Shown here in pieces: positions 15,439 to 26,000 of a stretch of 64,000 nt of DNA; position 1 is the first letter of the stretch, and each line of letters begins with the position of its first letter. This stretch comes from Dyadobacter sp. GTDB taxonomy: Bacteria; Bacteroidota; Bacteroidia; Cytophagales; Spirosomataceae. The translations under genes were made by a program, and so were the position numbers. The stretch lies in NCBI RefSeq assembly GCF_017744695.1, contig NZ_JAGIAS010000001.1, forward strand, positions 62,001-126,000, written 5' to 3'. The notes under the pieces are model-generated. The model made no database searches. It was not told the origin of the DNA and saw only the letters and a program-made list of their open reading frames with translations.

Positions 15439-16527
15439 CTATATTTTCACGCTCTTACCCGTAGCCACCGATTTATAAATCGCCTCCACCACACGGATAT
15501 CCCGCAGTCCTTCTTCGCCCGGGGCAATCAGATCGGTGTTGTTTATAATGGCCAGGCAGTCCTCGTCCATTTGCTTGGCCTGCTGGCTTTTGATAGGGAA
15601 ATTAATGATCGTCCCGTCCGACATGCTACCCTTGTTCCCGTTGTAACCCGACTGCGGCTCCATTTTCAGCCAGCCCTTTTCGTAGTTCACTTGCAGATAA
15701 TTCATATTAATGCCAAAACTGGTCTGGCACGCCGCCTTCGCCCCGCTTGGAAAATCGAGCATGAACATCATCGTTTCTTCTACTTCCTTATAAATATCGG
15801 GGCGGGTCGTCGATGCCTGCGCGATCACGCTGACAGGCTCCTCGCCCGTGGCCAGGCGCGCGCCCTGCAATGCATACACGCCCATGTCGCCCATACAGCC
15901 GCCACCAAGCGCCTTTTTCTGCTTCCAATGGTCGGTGCGGGCGTCGAAATACCCCGCGGCACTATTGATCATCTTCACTTTTCCGAACTTCTGCTCTTTC
16001 GCTACTTTCATGAAAGCCTGGATATTCGGGTCGTGCTGGCAGCGATAACCAATGGCCAGTTTCACCTTGTTGCTTTTGCAGGCCGCGATCATCGCCTCGC
16101 AGTCGGCCACGGACGGTGCCATGGGTTTCTCGCAAAACACGTGCTTGCCCGCTTTCGCAGCCCGAACCACGTATTCGCGGTGCATCGACGGGGGCAAAAC
16201 CACGTAAACGATGTCGATATCGGGGTTTTTAGCAATCTGGTCGAAGTTCTGGTAGTTGTAAATATTCTTGTCCGGGATATTGTATTTGGCTTTCCACGCC
16301 TCGGCTTTGGAAGGTGTGCCGGTAACGATACCTGCGAGGTAGCATTTTTCCGTCAGTTGCAGCGCGGGGGCCAGCAAGTCGGTGCTGTAATAACCCAGGC
16401 CCACGAGAGCGATGCCGAGCTTGTCCTTTTTCGGCGAAGTGGCGGCGATCAGCGGGTTGCCAGAAAACAAGGTAGCCGCGCCTGCCAGGGTTAATGTCGA
16501 TAAAAAATCACGTCTTTCGATTTGCAT
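15439..16527 (-). CDS. Tat-exported Gfo/Idh/MocA-family oxidoreductase
   Basis: The 362-residue protein starts with a twin-arginine signal (IERRDFLSTLTL) and should act in the periplasm with a bound NAD(P), as glucose-fructose oxidoreductase does. The Rossmann motif VGLGYYS is at about 42-48 and the family hallmark CEKPMAP with Glu133-Lys134-Pro135 follows. The C-terminal half has the alpha/beta fold typical of the family (GGGCMGDMGVYALQ). In this locus it may oxidise or reduce a pentose or xylooligosaccharide end, or be a GH109-type NAD-dependent glycosidase; the sequence alone does not decide. It lies between GH43 and GH10, 2 bp from the latter. Confidence 0.85.
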   Translation of the reverse strand: MQIERRDFLSTLTLAGAATLFSGNPLIAATSPKKDKLGIALVGLGYYSTDLLAPALQLTEKCYLAGIVTGTPSKAEAWKAKYNIPDKNIYNYQNFDQIAKNPDIDIVYVVLPPSMHREYVVRAAKAGKHVFCEKPMAPSVADCEAMIAACKSNKVKLAIGYRCQHDPNIQAFMKVAKEQKFGKVKMINSAAGYFDARTDHWKQKKALGGGCMGDMGVYALQGARLATGEEPVSVIAQASTTRPDIYKEVEETMMFMLDFPSGAKAACQTSFGINMNYLQVNYEKGWLKMEPQSGYNGNKGSMSDGTIINFPIKSQQAKQMDEDCLAIINNTDLIAPGEEGLRDIRVVEAIYKSVATGKSVKI

Positions 16528-16569
16528 AGCTTCGATGATTAAATGCTTTGAATGAAATGTCCGTTACGA

Positions 16570-16608
16570 ATGCGCCGGCACAGCCTTTAAAAGGCGGCAC
16601 CGGCGTAT
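16570..16608 (-). promoter_or_regulatory. Intercistronic hairpin between GH43 and oxidoreductase genes
   Basis: TGCGCCGG (16571-16578) pairs with CCGGCGTA (16600-16607) with one mismatch, and an inner near-palindrome GCCTTTAAAAGGC (16583-16595) extends the structure. No T-run follows on the minus strand, so it looks like an mRNA-stabilising or processing hairpin rather than a terminator. Confidence 0.5.
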
Positions 16609-16633
16609 GTTTACCAAAATATCTTGTACTATT

Positions 16634-17686
16634 TCAGGGCACGATCGGGACGATTGCGCCATTTGCGTCGCGCACGAGCTCGCGTACCTTCACGTTACGC
16701 AGGTGTGTTTTCCCTGAAAGCGTGGAATCATGGTAAAAAATGTACCATTTCCCTTTGAACTCTACAATGGAATGGTGCGTCGTCCAGCCCTCTACCGGTT
16801 TCATAATCACTCCTTTGTAGGTAAACGGCCCGTAAGGTGAGGCGCTTTCGGCATAACAGAGGAGATGCGTGTCGCCGGTGGAATACGAAAAGTAGTATTT
16901 CCCATTGAACTTATGCATCCAGGCCCCCTCGAAAAACCGGCGGTCATGATCGCCGCCGAGGAGTGGCTTGCCGTGCTCGTCCAGTATCTGCACATCGCGG
17001 GGCGTTTCGGAGAAGGTAAGCATGTCGCCGCTCATTTTAGCTACTTTGGCGCTCAATGCGGGTTCCTGATCGTGGCCTTTGCCAAGGTCGGTGGAAAGAG
17101 ACTTATCATATTTCCCCGAATGCCAGCGTTGCAGCTGCCCGCCCCAGATCCCCCCGAAGTACATATAGGCTTGTCCGTCGGTATCGGTAAAAACGGCCGG
17201 ATCGATGCTGTAACTGCCCGGAATAGGCTTCGGCTCTGCCTTGAATGGCCCTGCGGGTGACTTCGAAGTGGCTACACCGATACGGAAAACGTCCTCTTTA
17301 TCTTTGACAGGAAAATACAGATAGTAAGTCCCGTTTTTGAATGCGGCATCGGGCGCCCACAGCTGCCGCCCTGCCCAGGGAATGTCTTTCAGGTCTAGTA
17401 CCACCCCATGGTCGGTCACTTTACCCCCGATATGGTCCATCGAATACACGTGGTAGTCGCGCATATTGAAATGCCCGCCTTCATCGTCCTGCGGCACATT
17501 GGCCTCGATGTCGTGGGAAGGATAAATGTAGATCTTGCCATTGAATACATGTGCGGACGGATCGGCGGTGAACAGGTCGCTGATCAACGGCTTGATGGGC
17601 GCTTGCTGGCAAAGGCCCGTTTCCAGGCCAACGCCGCCGATCGCCGCGAGGGCCATCAATCCGACTGATAAAAAGCTGCGGGTCAT
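16634..17686 (-). CDS. GH43 glycoside hydrolase (beta-xylosidase/arabinofuranosidase type)
   Basis: The 350-residue enzyme carries a signal peptide and the five-bladed propeller fold of GH43. The three catalytic acids are recognisable: base Asp42 in FTADPSAHV, the pKa-setting Asp162 in SIDPAVF, and general acid Glu253 in FFEGAWM. GH43 enzymes are inverting and act on xylosides or arabinosides, which fits the GH10 and GH67 enzymes of the locus. No extra C-terminal sandwich domain is present, so it is a short single-domain form. It follows SusD by 23 bp in the leftward operon. The exact substrate cannot be read from sequence. Confidence 0.92.
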   Translation of the reverse strand: MTRSFLSVGLMALAAIGGVGLETGLCQQAPIKPLISDLFTADPSAHVFNGKIYIYPSHDIEANVPQDDEGGHFNMRDYHVYSMDHIGGKVTDHGVVLDLKDIPWAGRQLWAPDAAFKNGTYYLYFPVKDKEDVFRIGVATSKSPAGPFKAEPKPIPGSYSIDPAVFTDTDGQAYMYFGGIWGGQLQRWHSGKYDKSLSTDLGKGHDQEPALSAKVAKMSGDMLTFSETPRDVQILDEHGKPLLGGDHDRRFFEGAWMHKFNGKYYFSYSTGDTHLLCYAESASPYGPFTYKGVIMKPVEGWTTHHSIVEFKGKWYIFYHDSTLSGKTHLRNVKVRELVRDANGAIVPIVP

Positions 17687-17709
17687 ATAAGTAGACAGGT
17701 TAATGAGGT

Positions 17710-19524
17710 TTAATATCCGGAGTTTTGTGGAAAAGCAGGACCGTCCACTACTCTATCGATCTGCGACTGAGGAATTGGCCTCAGCATATTGAAATCCTTC
17801 ACATAAGGCGCTGCTTCCTGGTTCCACTCCTGCATGCGGCGCACGAGCGAGCGTGTACGTACGAGGTCGTGCCAGCGCTGCCATTCACCGAAAAACTCCC
17901 GGCTACGCTCGTCGAGGATAAAATCCAGGGTAACATCGGCGGCTGTGATGGTCATCGCTGCGGCGGCTGTGGCATTCTGCGCGGTGGTATTGCTCTTGCG
18001 GTATGCCGCGCGCTGACGCACGACGTTGAGCAGGCTCGCGGCTTTGGCGGCGTCGCCGGCTTTGAAATACGCCTCCGCACCGGTCATATACACGTCAGAA
18101 AACCGGTACAAAACGCACGGACGGGTAGATGGGTCGTTGAAATTGGCGCCACGGCTGGGGTCCATGAATTTTTTCAATGCAGGGAAAATACCGTTGTTCC
18201 ACAGGCTCGGCGGCACCACAATGCCCTTGAACGGCCTGGTACCGACAAATTGCGGCGCACCGGGCACCTCGTAATCGGGTAGCCATACGGCGGTATCCGA
18301 CCCTACGACGGTCGTGTAGCCGATCCCGCGGCTGTTGTTGGGCGTAGTGGCCGTATTCGTAATGGAAGTATTGGAAATATAAACGGTATAAAAGGAGCTG
18401 GCAAAGCGCGAATCAATATCCCGGTGGGTAAATGCCTGATCGAGGAAATAGTTCTTGCCCGCGTGCGGACCGGTAGGCCATTTGTCGGAATTGGGGCGCA
18501 TACGGATATACGGACGACCATAGTACGAGTCACGGATCATGCCCGAGGTACCGCTGTTGACAAACCCTCCCGAAGCATTCTTGAAGGAATTGATACCGCT
18601 GTTGTTGGGGTAATTCCAATTCGTAAACCAGGGGCTCAGATTCTGCGCCGCACCGCCGCCGGCCGCTCCGCCCACGCTGTAATAGCCGTATTTGGGATCA
18701 AGCACGTGGTCGCTCACAAACATCGTCTCTTTTCCATAGTCATTGGCCGGCACGAATGCGTCGCCATAGTCCTGCCACAGATCCAGCCCATAGGCGGATT
18801 TGCTTGCGATGATCTCGTCGCACAACGTCGCCGCTTTGGTAAAATCAGCCGCGGTGTTATTCAGCCAGCCGCGGGTGAGATGTACTTTTGCCAGCAGGAA
18901 CAGCGCCACGGGCTTGGTGGCCGCTTTACCCAGAAATGGCGCGGTAGGCTGGTTGGGCAGATCGGCCGCAGCTTCCGTTAAATCTTTAATAATCAACTCA
19001 TACACCTGCGCCGCCGGCTGCCGCGATGCAGCCTGCGAGGGTACGGTAATAAATTCGGTATGCAAAGGCACGTCACCCCAGGTTTGTACAAGGTAGAAAT
19101 ACCAGAATGCCCGCAGGAACTTGGCCTGCGCGAGGTATTGCTTGCGCGTAGCTTCGGGCAGGTCGATGGTCTGGCCGTATTGCAGCACACCGTTCAAAGT
19201 ATTGATATCCTGGAAGGCAACACCCCATGCCGAACCGAAGTTACTGCCGTTCAACCCGTTGTAAGTATAAGGAATGGGGGTACCGGCGCTAAGGCCCTGA
19301 ATAAATTCGTCGGTTCCCGCCTGCATTTCCACGGTGAAGCCCTCTGTGCCCCACTGGCTGCGGATGTCGTTGTACACCCCGGCAATGCCGCCGAGTACGC
19401 CCGAGGGGCTATTGAAATAGGAAGGAACGATCTGGGATTGCGGATGTTCTTCGAGTACTTTTTCACAACCGGAGCTCAGCAATGCGACCATACCGGCGGT
19501 GATGAATATTTTGATGGATTTCAT
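17710..19524 (-). CDS. SusD/RagB-family glycan-binding lipoprotein (xylan locus)
   Basis: This 604-residue outer-surface lipoprotein has lipobox LLSSGC with Cys20. The SusD features are present: an N-terminal helical region (GGIAGVYNDIRSQWG), AKFLRAFWYFYLVQTWGDVPL near 130-155, and a C-terminal RSREFFGEWQRWHDLVRT stretch near 550-570. It should form a lid over the SusC channel encoded 7 bp upstream and capture xylooligosaccharides. Its position directly before GH43 and GH10 assigns the substrate by context. Length is slightly above the usual ~550 residues because of loops rich in Asn, Gly and Ser. Confidence 0.95.
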   Translation of the reverse strand: MKSIKIFITAGMVALLSSGCEKVLEEHPQSQIVPSYFNSPSGVLGGIAGVYNDIRSQWGTEGFTVEMQAGTDEFIQGLSAGTPIPYTYNGLNGSNFGSAWGVAFQDINTLNGVLQYGQTIDLPEATRKQYLAQAKFLRAFWYFYLVQTWGDVPLHTEFITVPSQAASRQPAAQVYELIIKDLTEAAADLPNQPTAPFLGKAATKPVALFLLAKVHLTRGWLNNTAADFTKAATLCDEIIASKSAYGLDLWQDYGDAFVPANDYGKETMFVSDHVLDPKYGYYSVGGAAGGGAAQNLSPWFTNWNYPNNSGINSFKNASGGFVNSGTSGMIRDSYYGRPYIRMRPNSDKWPTGPHAGKNYFLDQAFTHRDIDSRFASSFYTVYISNTSITNTATTPNNSRGIGYTTVVGSDTAVWLPDYEVPGAPQFVGTRPFKGIVVPPSLWNNGIFPALKKFMDPSRGANFNDPSTRPCVLYRFSDVYMTGAEAYFKAGDAAKAASLLNVVRQRAAYRKSNTTAQNATAAAAMTITAADVTLDFILDERSREFFGEWQRWHDLVRTRSLVRRMQEWNQEAAPYVKDFNMLRPIPQSQIDRVVDGPAFPQNSGY

Positions 19525-19531
19525 AGTCGGA

Positions 19532-22500
19532 TCAGAATTTAAGGTTTACGCCCACAGTGAATTGTCTTACCGGTGGGTTATTGAGGTTTACGGCGATCTG
19601 TCGCTCCGGCGCTCCACGCTCGCTCGCGCCCTGCGGGTTAAGCGTCGATTGTCCGCTGGCGTAGCTGTTCCCTTCCGGGTCCACGGCCAGGTTGTCTTTC
19701 ACCAATGGCGAATAGATGATGAACGGGTTCGTCAGGTTCACGTAAATGCGGGCCGACGTAGCGCCGATCTTCTTGATGATATCGCTCGCGAACGTGTACC
19801 CGAGGTTAATGCTCCGGCATTTGATAAACGAGCCGTCGTAATATCCGAGCGTCGACCCGAAGTTGGCCACCGCGCTGCTCGCGTCGGGTGCCGGGAATGC
19901 ATTGGTCGGGTTGGTATCGGTCCAGTAATCGACTTTCACCTGATTGACGCGGCTTTGGTTGAAGAATGCAAACCCGCCCGAACCCGTCGAGTTACCTGTC
20001 AGATAAGGTACAAGCACTTTCATGCCCATCCGCGCATAGGTGACAATCGACGCATCGAAATTTTTAAATCTGAAACGGTTGGTAAGCCCTCCCTCCCATT
20101 TAGGCTGGAAATTACCCAGGATCTGCCGGTCGCTCGCATCGATTTTTCCATCTGCATTCAAATCCTCGACCCTGATCTGCCCCGGATATTGCACGGGGGA
20201 TACCTGCTTGGCCAGCGTTCCGTTCTCCGCGTCGCTAAGCTGCCAGATACCCAGCTTTTTGTAATCGTAAATCACCGAAAGCGGCTGTCCTACGAACCAT
20301 CCCGCACCGAGGTTGGCCTTTTCCTGCGGGGTGGTCAGCTGGGTGATTTTCTCGCGGTTGAAGAAATAGGTCGCGTCCACGCTCCAATTGAACCCTTTCG
20401 GCTTTCTGGCGATCTCGAAAGTAACCGCTACTTCCAAACCTTTACCCTCGGTTTTACCCAGGTTTTTCAAAGTCGAACCGGCCCCGTTGCTCGGCGGAAG
20501 CGGCACCGACAGCAAAATGTCTTTCGTTTTCTGGTGGTACCAATCGACCGAACCGGTAATGCGATTGTTCAGAAACCCGAAGTCGACACCGATATCGACC
20601 TGCGACGTCGATTGCCAGCTCAGATTGCTCGCGGGAAGACTCGTAACGGTGTAGGCCAGTTGCTGACCGGCTGTACCTGTTCCAAAATTGTAATATCCGG
20701 CCGACAATGCGCCGAGCGTCGAATACGCGCCCACGTTCCGGTTCCCCGACACACCCCAGCCACCGCGTAGTTTCAGGTTCGAAACAAAAGCAGCGCTTTT
20801 CATAAACCCTTCCTCGATCACATTCCAACCCAGGCCGATCGCCGGATAGTTGAAATACTGATTCCCGGGTGACAGCGTGGAAGAGCCGTCCCTGCGCAAG
20901 GTCAATGTCAACAGATAACGATCGTCGTAGCTGTAATTGAGCCGTCCCATGTAGGAAAGCAAGCCCGTTTCAGAAAACGAGTTACCGAAATCCGAGTTGG
21001 CCACAGGCTGGCCGGACGCCAGTGAAAAGTTCGACGTTTTAATGTAGTCCGCCGGTACGCCGGTCACGGTAAAGCGGCTGCCGAGGGAGTGGTTTTTAGT
21101 GTATTCATAAAGTGCGGTGAAACCCAGTTTATGCTTGTCTGCGAATGTTTTATCGTAGTAAAGCAAATGTTGCAGGTTCACGTCCCAGTACTCGGTGTTG
21201 CTGATTTCCGCCGTGGAAGAAGACTGTACCGTGGCCGAATTGAAATAGGTCAGCGGGCCATTATAGCCATTGTAATTCGACTGGCTGAAATTCAGACCTG
21301 CATTGAACCGGTATTTCAAACCGGGCAGAATGTTCACCTCCGCGTACAGGCTGTTGAACGTACGCACCGAGCGCGTACGGCCGAGGTAGGAATCCTTCTT
21401 GGTCATGATCGTGAGCGGACTCACCCCGGTGGCATCGATAGACCCTTCCGATGGGAACATATTCACACTGCCGTCGGCATTGTAGGGCGACGCGAGCGGT
21501 GTCAGGCGCACCAGTCCGCCCGGAACGCCACCTCCGCCGGGTGTGTTCTGGTAGGTAAGGGTGTTCAGCGTGTTCAATCCGACCTTGATATTTTTCCCGA
21601 TCCGCTGATCGATCGTCGCGCGAAGGTTGAAGCGCTGGAAGTTCTGGTTAGGGATAATGCCCGTTTCATTGAAATACCCCAAACCCAGCGAGTACTGCGT
21701 GTTTTCGACACCGCCCTGCATGCCAAGCTGGTGATTGGACATAAAACCGGGCTTGTAGATCAGGTCCTGCCAATCGGTAGACACCCCTTTGTCCAGCGCT
21801 TCCTGTTCTTTCGGAGTAAGCAAATAGCCCGATGTGCCGGGGCTCGTGCGGTTGTATTTGGCAGCATCCGCTTTGAACTGAGCATATTCAGGGCCATTCA
21901 TCACATTGAATTTACCCATGATACGCGTTTCGCCGTGGTAGCCGTCGTAGCTGAACACAGGCTTGCCGATCTTCCCTCTTTTGGTCGTCACGAGGATCAC
22001 CCCGCCCGCACCGCGCGAGCCATAGATGGCCGTTGCAGAAGCGTCTTTCAATACTTCCAGGCTGAGAATATCATCGGGGTTGATGTCGTTCAATCCGCCG
22101 AACGGGATACCGTCGACCACCACCAACGGGCCGTCAAGGCCATCACTCGATCCCGAACTGGTGGTCAGCGTGCGGTTACCGCGGATCCTGATCTGCCCCT
22201 GCGAACCGGGCGTGCTGCCGTTACTGATAATGGACACACCGGCCGCACGGCCTTTGAGCTGGCTCACCAGGTTCGGCGCGGGTACCTCTTTGAGCGTCGA
22301 CTCGCTCACCGAAACCACCGAGCCGGTCACATCCCGCTTGCGCTGCGTCCCGTAGCCGACTACGACCACTTCTTCCAGTACTTTATGGTCGGGAGCGAGC
22401 GTTACGTTCACGACCTTCTGGTTTCCCACCACTACTTCTTTGGAAACATAACCTACCAGCGAAAACACCAGCACGGTCTGTTCGTTATCGGGGACATTAA

Positions 22501-22852
22501 TCCTGAAATTCCCGTTTTCATCGGCTATTGTTCCGCGCGTGGTACCTTTGATCAGGATACTCACTCCCGGTAGCGCATCACCCGGATGCCCGGCGCCCGG
22601 AAGCCCGGAGCCCGGAAGCCCGGCACCAGCCTCTCCCGTAACCTTCCCGGTTACTTCCACCTCCGCCATGACCTGACGGACATGCGCTTTCAAATCGATT
22701 TTCGATGCACGGGCGTCGCCGCCGGGATCCAGCGTCATCGCCAGCATCAGCGGCCATCCCATGGTCGCCAATGTGCGGAGCCGGTTTCTCTTGTTCAGTA
22801 AAAAGTAGCGCATACGCTTGCAGGGTTTTTGTTGAAAATTTTTATTTGTCAT
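19532..22852 (-). CDS. SusC/RagA-family TonB-dependent transporter (xylan locus)
   Basis: This protein of up to 1106 residues imports oligosaccharides across the outer membrane with TonB energy. After the signal region comes a carboxypeptidase-D-like domain (about 65-145), the SusC signature EEVVVVGYGTQ near 160, a plug domain, and a 22-strand barrel ending FTVGVNLKF. The CNA-like domain has an unusual expansion: AGLPG, SGLPG, AGHPG and DALPG follow in a row just before the normal LPGVSILIKG motif, coded by 15-bp repeats (22580-22630). The start is uncertain: ATG 22852 or ATG 22813, which is closer to the signal peptide. There is no STN domain, consistent with control by the divergent hybrid regulator. 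Confidence 0.95.
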   Translation of the reverse strand: MTNKNFQQKPCKRMRYFLLNKRNRLRTLATMGWPLMLAMTLDPGGDARASKIDLKAHVRQVMAEVEVTGKVTGEAGAGLPGSGLPGAGHPGDALPGVSILIKGTTRGTIADENGNFRINVPDNEQTVLVFSLVGYVSKEVVVGNQKVVNVTLAPDHKVLEEVVVVGYGTQRKRDVTGSVVSVSESTLKEVPAPNLVSQLKGRAAGVSIISNGSTPGSQGQIRIRGNRTLTTSSGSSDGLDGPLVVVDGIPFGGLNDINPDDILSLEVLKDASATAIYGSRGAGGVILVTTKRGKIGKPVFSYDGYHGETRIMGKFNVMNGPEYAQFKADAAKYNRTSPGTSGYLLTPKEQEALDKGVSTDWQDLIYKPGFMSNHQLGMQGGVENTQYSLGLGYFNETGIIPNQNFQRFNLRATIDQRIGKNIKVGLNTLNTLTYQNTPGGGGVPGGLVRLTPLASPYNADGSVNMFPSEGSIDATGVSPLTIMTKKDSYLGRTRSVRTFNSLYAEVNILPGLKYRFNAGLNFSQSNYNGYNGPLTYFNSATVQSSSTAEISNTEYWDVNLQHLLYYDKTFADKHKLGFTALYEYTKNHSLGSRFTVTGVPADYIKTSNFSLASGQPVANSDFGNSFSETGLLSYMGRLNYSYDDRYLLTLTLRRDGSSTLSPGNQYFNYPAIGLGWNVIEEGFMKSAAFVSNLKLRGGWGVSGNRNVGAYSTLGALSAGYYNFGTGTAGQQLAYTVTSLPASNLSWQSTSQVDIGVDFGFLNNRITGSVDWYHQKTKDILLSVPLPPSNGAGSTLKNLGKTEGKGLEVAVTFEIARKPKGFNWSVDATYFFNREKITQLTTPQEKANLGAGWFVGQPLSVIYDYKKLGIWQLSDAENGTLAKQVSPVQYPGQIRVEDLNADGKIDASDRQILGNFQPKWEGGLTNRFRFKNFDASIVTYARMGMKVLVPYLTGNSTGSGGFAFFNQSRVNQVKVDYWTDTNPTNAFPAPDASSAVANFGSTLGYYDGSFIKCRSINLGYTFASDIIKKIGATSARIYVNLTNPFIIYSPLVKDNLAVDPEGNSYASGQSTLNPQGASERGAPERQIAVNLNNPPVRQFTVGVNLKF
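22580..22630 (-). repeat. 15-bp coding repeats (LPG pentapeptides) in xylan SusC
   Basis: Consecutive 15-bp units of the type GGGCTTCCGGGCNCC encode A/S-G-L/H-P-G pentapeptides immediately ahead of the family's conserved LPGVS motif. They look like a local expansion of that motif. Similar pentapeptides occur in the linker of the neighbouring hybrid regulator. Confidence 0.7.
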
Positions 22853-22912
22853 TTTGACAATATATTTTTAGAACATAATGATTCCAATAATTTATGGTAA
22901 CCTGACAATGGA

Positions 22913-22920
22913 CAAAAGTA
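22913..22920 (-). promoter_or_regulatory. Candidate -7 element of the xylan SusC promoter
   Basis: On the minus strand 22920-22913 reads TACTTTTG, an exact TAnnTTTG match, about 60 bp before the upstream SusC start candidate. No -33 box is found at the normal spacing. The repeat-rich site at 22947-22980 lies just upstream, as expected for an activator-dependent promoter. Confidence 0.5.
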
Positions 22921-22946
22921 GTATGACCGCGAAGCCGACCGTGAGC

Positions 22947-22980
22947 ACATTTGTTCAAACTATGGGAACAAATGTTCAAA
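22947..22980. promoter_or_regulatory. Likely operator for the hybrid regulator (dyad plus direct repeats)
   Basis: ACATTTGTTC (22947-22956) and GAACAAATGT (22966-22975) form a perfect 10-bp inverted repeat with a 9-bp spacer. In the same stretch TGTTCAAA occurs twice (22952-22959 and 22973-22980), exactly 21 bp apart, i.e. two helical turns, the half-site spacing typical for AraC-type proteins. It lies in the divergent gap between SusC and the hybrid regulator, about 30-60 bp upstream of the SusC -7 candidate. Confidence 0.6.
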
Positions 22981-23093
22981 AAGGGGCTAAAAGTGGCAAA
23001 TTCAGGGACAAAGTTGCATTTAACCCATTCTTTACGGCGGAGAAACACGTGTTTCCGTCGTCTTTATAGTAAATCACCTTTATTGCTTAACAC

Positions 23094-26000
23094 TTGATAC
23101 AAATCCGGCCGTTTCTGCGCTTACTGATGAGCCTGCCACTGCTTTTTGCCGGCCTGGGACAGATGGCTATTGCCCAAAGCGAACCGCCCCGTTTCACCGC
23201 CATCACTTCCATGGACGGGCTATCTTCCAACACCGTCACCGCGATCCTGAAAGACCGTTTCGGCTTACTGTGGTTCGCTACCGACGACGGCCTCAATAAA
23301 TATGACGGGACAGGTTTCACCGTTTACCGGCACCGGAAAACGGGCTCAACCTCCCTGAAATCCAACGACGTTTCGGCGCTCTATGAAGACCGCGCAGGCC
23401 GCATCTGGGTGGGGACGATTATTGGCTCCCTGCATTTGTACGATCGCCGGAGGGACTCATTTGTCAGGGTTAAAGCGCTTCACAGTATCAATTCGCTATG
23501 CGAGGATGCGCAGGGTAAAATCTGGGCCGGCACTACCCAGGGCCTCATTATCATTGACCCTCACACCTTGAATTTCAAAACATTCGGCACCACAACGGGT
23601 GTCCCGCCGCAGGTGGCAGGCAAGCACGTACATCGCGTTTTCCGCGACCGGAACCGGCAAATGTGGGTCGGCACAAGCAATGGGCTTTTCAGATTTTCAA
23701 GTAATCAAAACCGGTTTGTCCCCATCGATTACCATGGCAAGCAAGGTAACCAGGACGGTGCCGACTTTGTGACGGCCATCAGCCAGGACAGTGCCGGCAA
23801 CATGTGGATCGGGACACAGCGCGGCTTATTCACTCTTTCTCCCGACGGAAAACCGGACCGGCAATTCAGTTACCAGCCCGGCAACGGCCAGTCGATCAGC
23901 AATAATATGATCTTTTCGATCGCTCCGCAAAGCCGGAACGAGGTCTGGATCGGCACCGACGGCGGGCTGAATATCATCGATACGCGCACGGGGCACATTA
24001 CGCACCACACGCCCGACCCGCGCATGCCGTTCAGCATAACGAACAAGTCTATACGCAACATCCTCACCGACTCTTCGGGTATTACGTGGATGGGCACTTA
24101 CAAGGGCGGCGTGAACAAATACGACCGTAACCTGACGCTTTTCGGGCTGAAACGCTGCGATCCCTATGATCCGTACGGCCTCAGCGCCCCTTTCGTCACT
24201 TCATTCGCTGAGCATCCCGACGGCCGCATTTTCGTGGGGACCGACGATGGCGGCGTGAACCTCTACGACCGTAAGACCAATCTTTTCCGCCAGGTTACCA
24301 TCCACGCCCGGAACAAGGCGGCTTCCTCGGGATTGGCCGTTCTGTCGCTGGAACTGACGACGCCGGATGCGCTCTGGATCGGTACATTCCAGGACGGGCT
24401 GTTCCGCCTGAACCCCGCGACAGGCGCGTACGACCAGTTCCTGCAAGGCCCGGAGGCTACTTCATTGGGCAACAACAATATTTTTTCCCTTACGAGGGAC
24501 AAAAAAGGAAGACTGTGGATTGGTACAAATGGCGGGGGCGTCAATGTGTACCATCCGGAAACCAGGCAATTCGAAAGGTTTTTTGACCCCAACATTTCCC
24601 TTCTGAAACGCATGATCCCGCTGAATGCCTACATCCGCGATATTTTGGAGGATCGGCACGGGAAAATGTGGATCGCCTCACACGGGACCGGTATTGCCGT
24701 TTTTGACCCTGAAAAACGCGTTTCCACACTGCTTGACCGCGAAACCGCCGCGCTTCCCAACAACAATGTGCTTTCGCTCCTGGAAGACAGCCGGGGTAAT
24801 ATCTGGGCGGGTACCGGCGGCGAAGGCCTTGCGCTATTTGACCCGAAAACACGCAGGTTCATCACATTCGGTGTCAATGAGGGGCTTCCGAGCGGGATGG
24901 TAAACAAGGTGTTGGAAGACGCGCAGGGGCGTATCTGGGTGAGTACCAATGAAGGAATCAGTTTTTTTGATTTACATAAAAAGAAATTCACCAACTATAC
25001 GGCACATAATGGCCTGCAAAACAATACGTTCGCGCTCGGTGCGGGTATGCGAACGTCGGACAACGTACTATTTTTCGGCGGCATTGCGGGTTTCAACTAC
25101 ATCGACACCCGTGGCCTGAAAAAGCAGCAGGGCCAAACCCCGGTGATGCTCAGGGACCTGAAAGTCGGGAACCGCAGCATCACATCCGCTGATTCGGCCA
25201 TGATCGACGCCGACATTTCGGTCGCGCGGACGATCCGCCTCGATTACAAGCAGAACTTTTCGATCGGTTACGGGGCGCTTAATTACACCAACCCCGAACA
25301 GACCGCCTATCGGTACCGCCTCGTGGGACTGCAAAATGAATGGCAGCAGGCGAGCCAGGCCAACACGGCCAGTTACATCAACCTCAGTCCCGGCGACTAC
25401 CGCTTCGAGGTACAGGCCAGCAGCGACGGCAGCGACTGGAGCTCGCCCCCGACGACCGTCTCGGTGATCGTCAAACCTCCTTTTTACCTCACCATTTACG
25501 CCTACATTTTCTACGTACTCGCCCCCATTGTGGCCGTGTTCCTCATGCGACGCCGCGGCATCCGCAGACTGAACCGGAAGTTTAGGGAAGAGCAGGCACG
25601 CCGCGAAACGGAACGCAAGCAGGAGCTCGACAGGCTGAAAATCAAGTTTCTCACCAACCTCAGCCACGAATTCCGAACACCCATTTCGCTCATTCTCGCG
25701 CCGGTGGAAAACCTGCTCGCACAGGAATCGCCCCACCAGCCCCAGATTTCGGCGATCCGTCGCAATGCCAAACGGCTGCTCAACCTGGTCGACCAGCTGC
25801 TGGATTTCAAAAACTTGCAGGAACAGGAATTGAAAGCCGATCTCCGCCGCGCCGACATCGTACCTTTCATACGCGATGCGTGCGACTCGTTCAGCGACCT
25901 TTCCCAGCGGAAACGCATCCGCTTTACATTCGATAGTCCCATCGCGCATTTGCTGATCGATTTCGATGCCGACAAGATGGAACGCATTCTTTTCAACCTG

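Noticed and set aside
19499..20770. A 423-codon plus-strand frame
   Set aside because: It is the shadow of the SusC 3' half with no start context or domain.
21089..22573. A 494-codon open frame on the plus strand
   Set aside because: It is antisense to the xylan SusC gene, has low-complexity composition and no domain; it reflects codon bias on the other strand.
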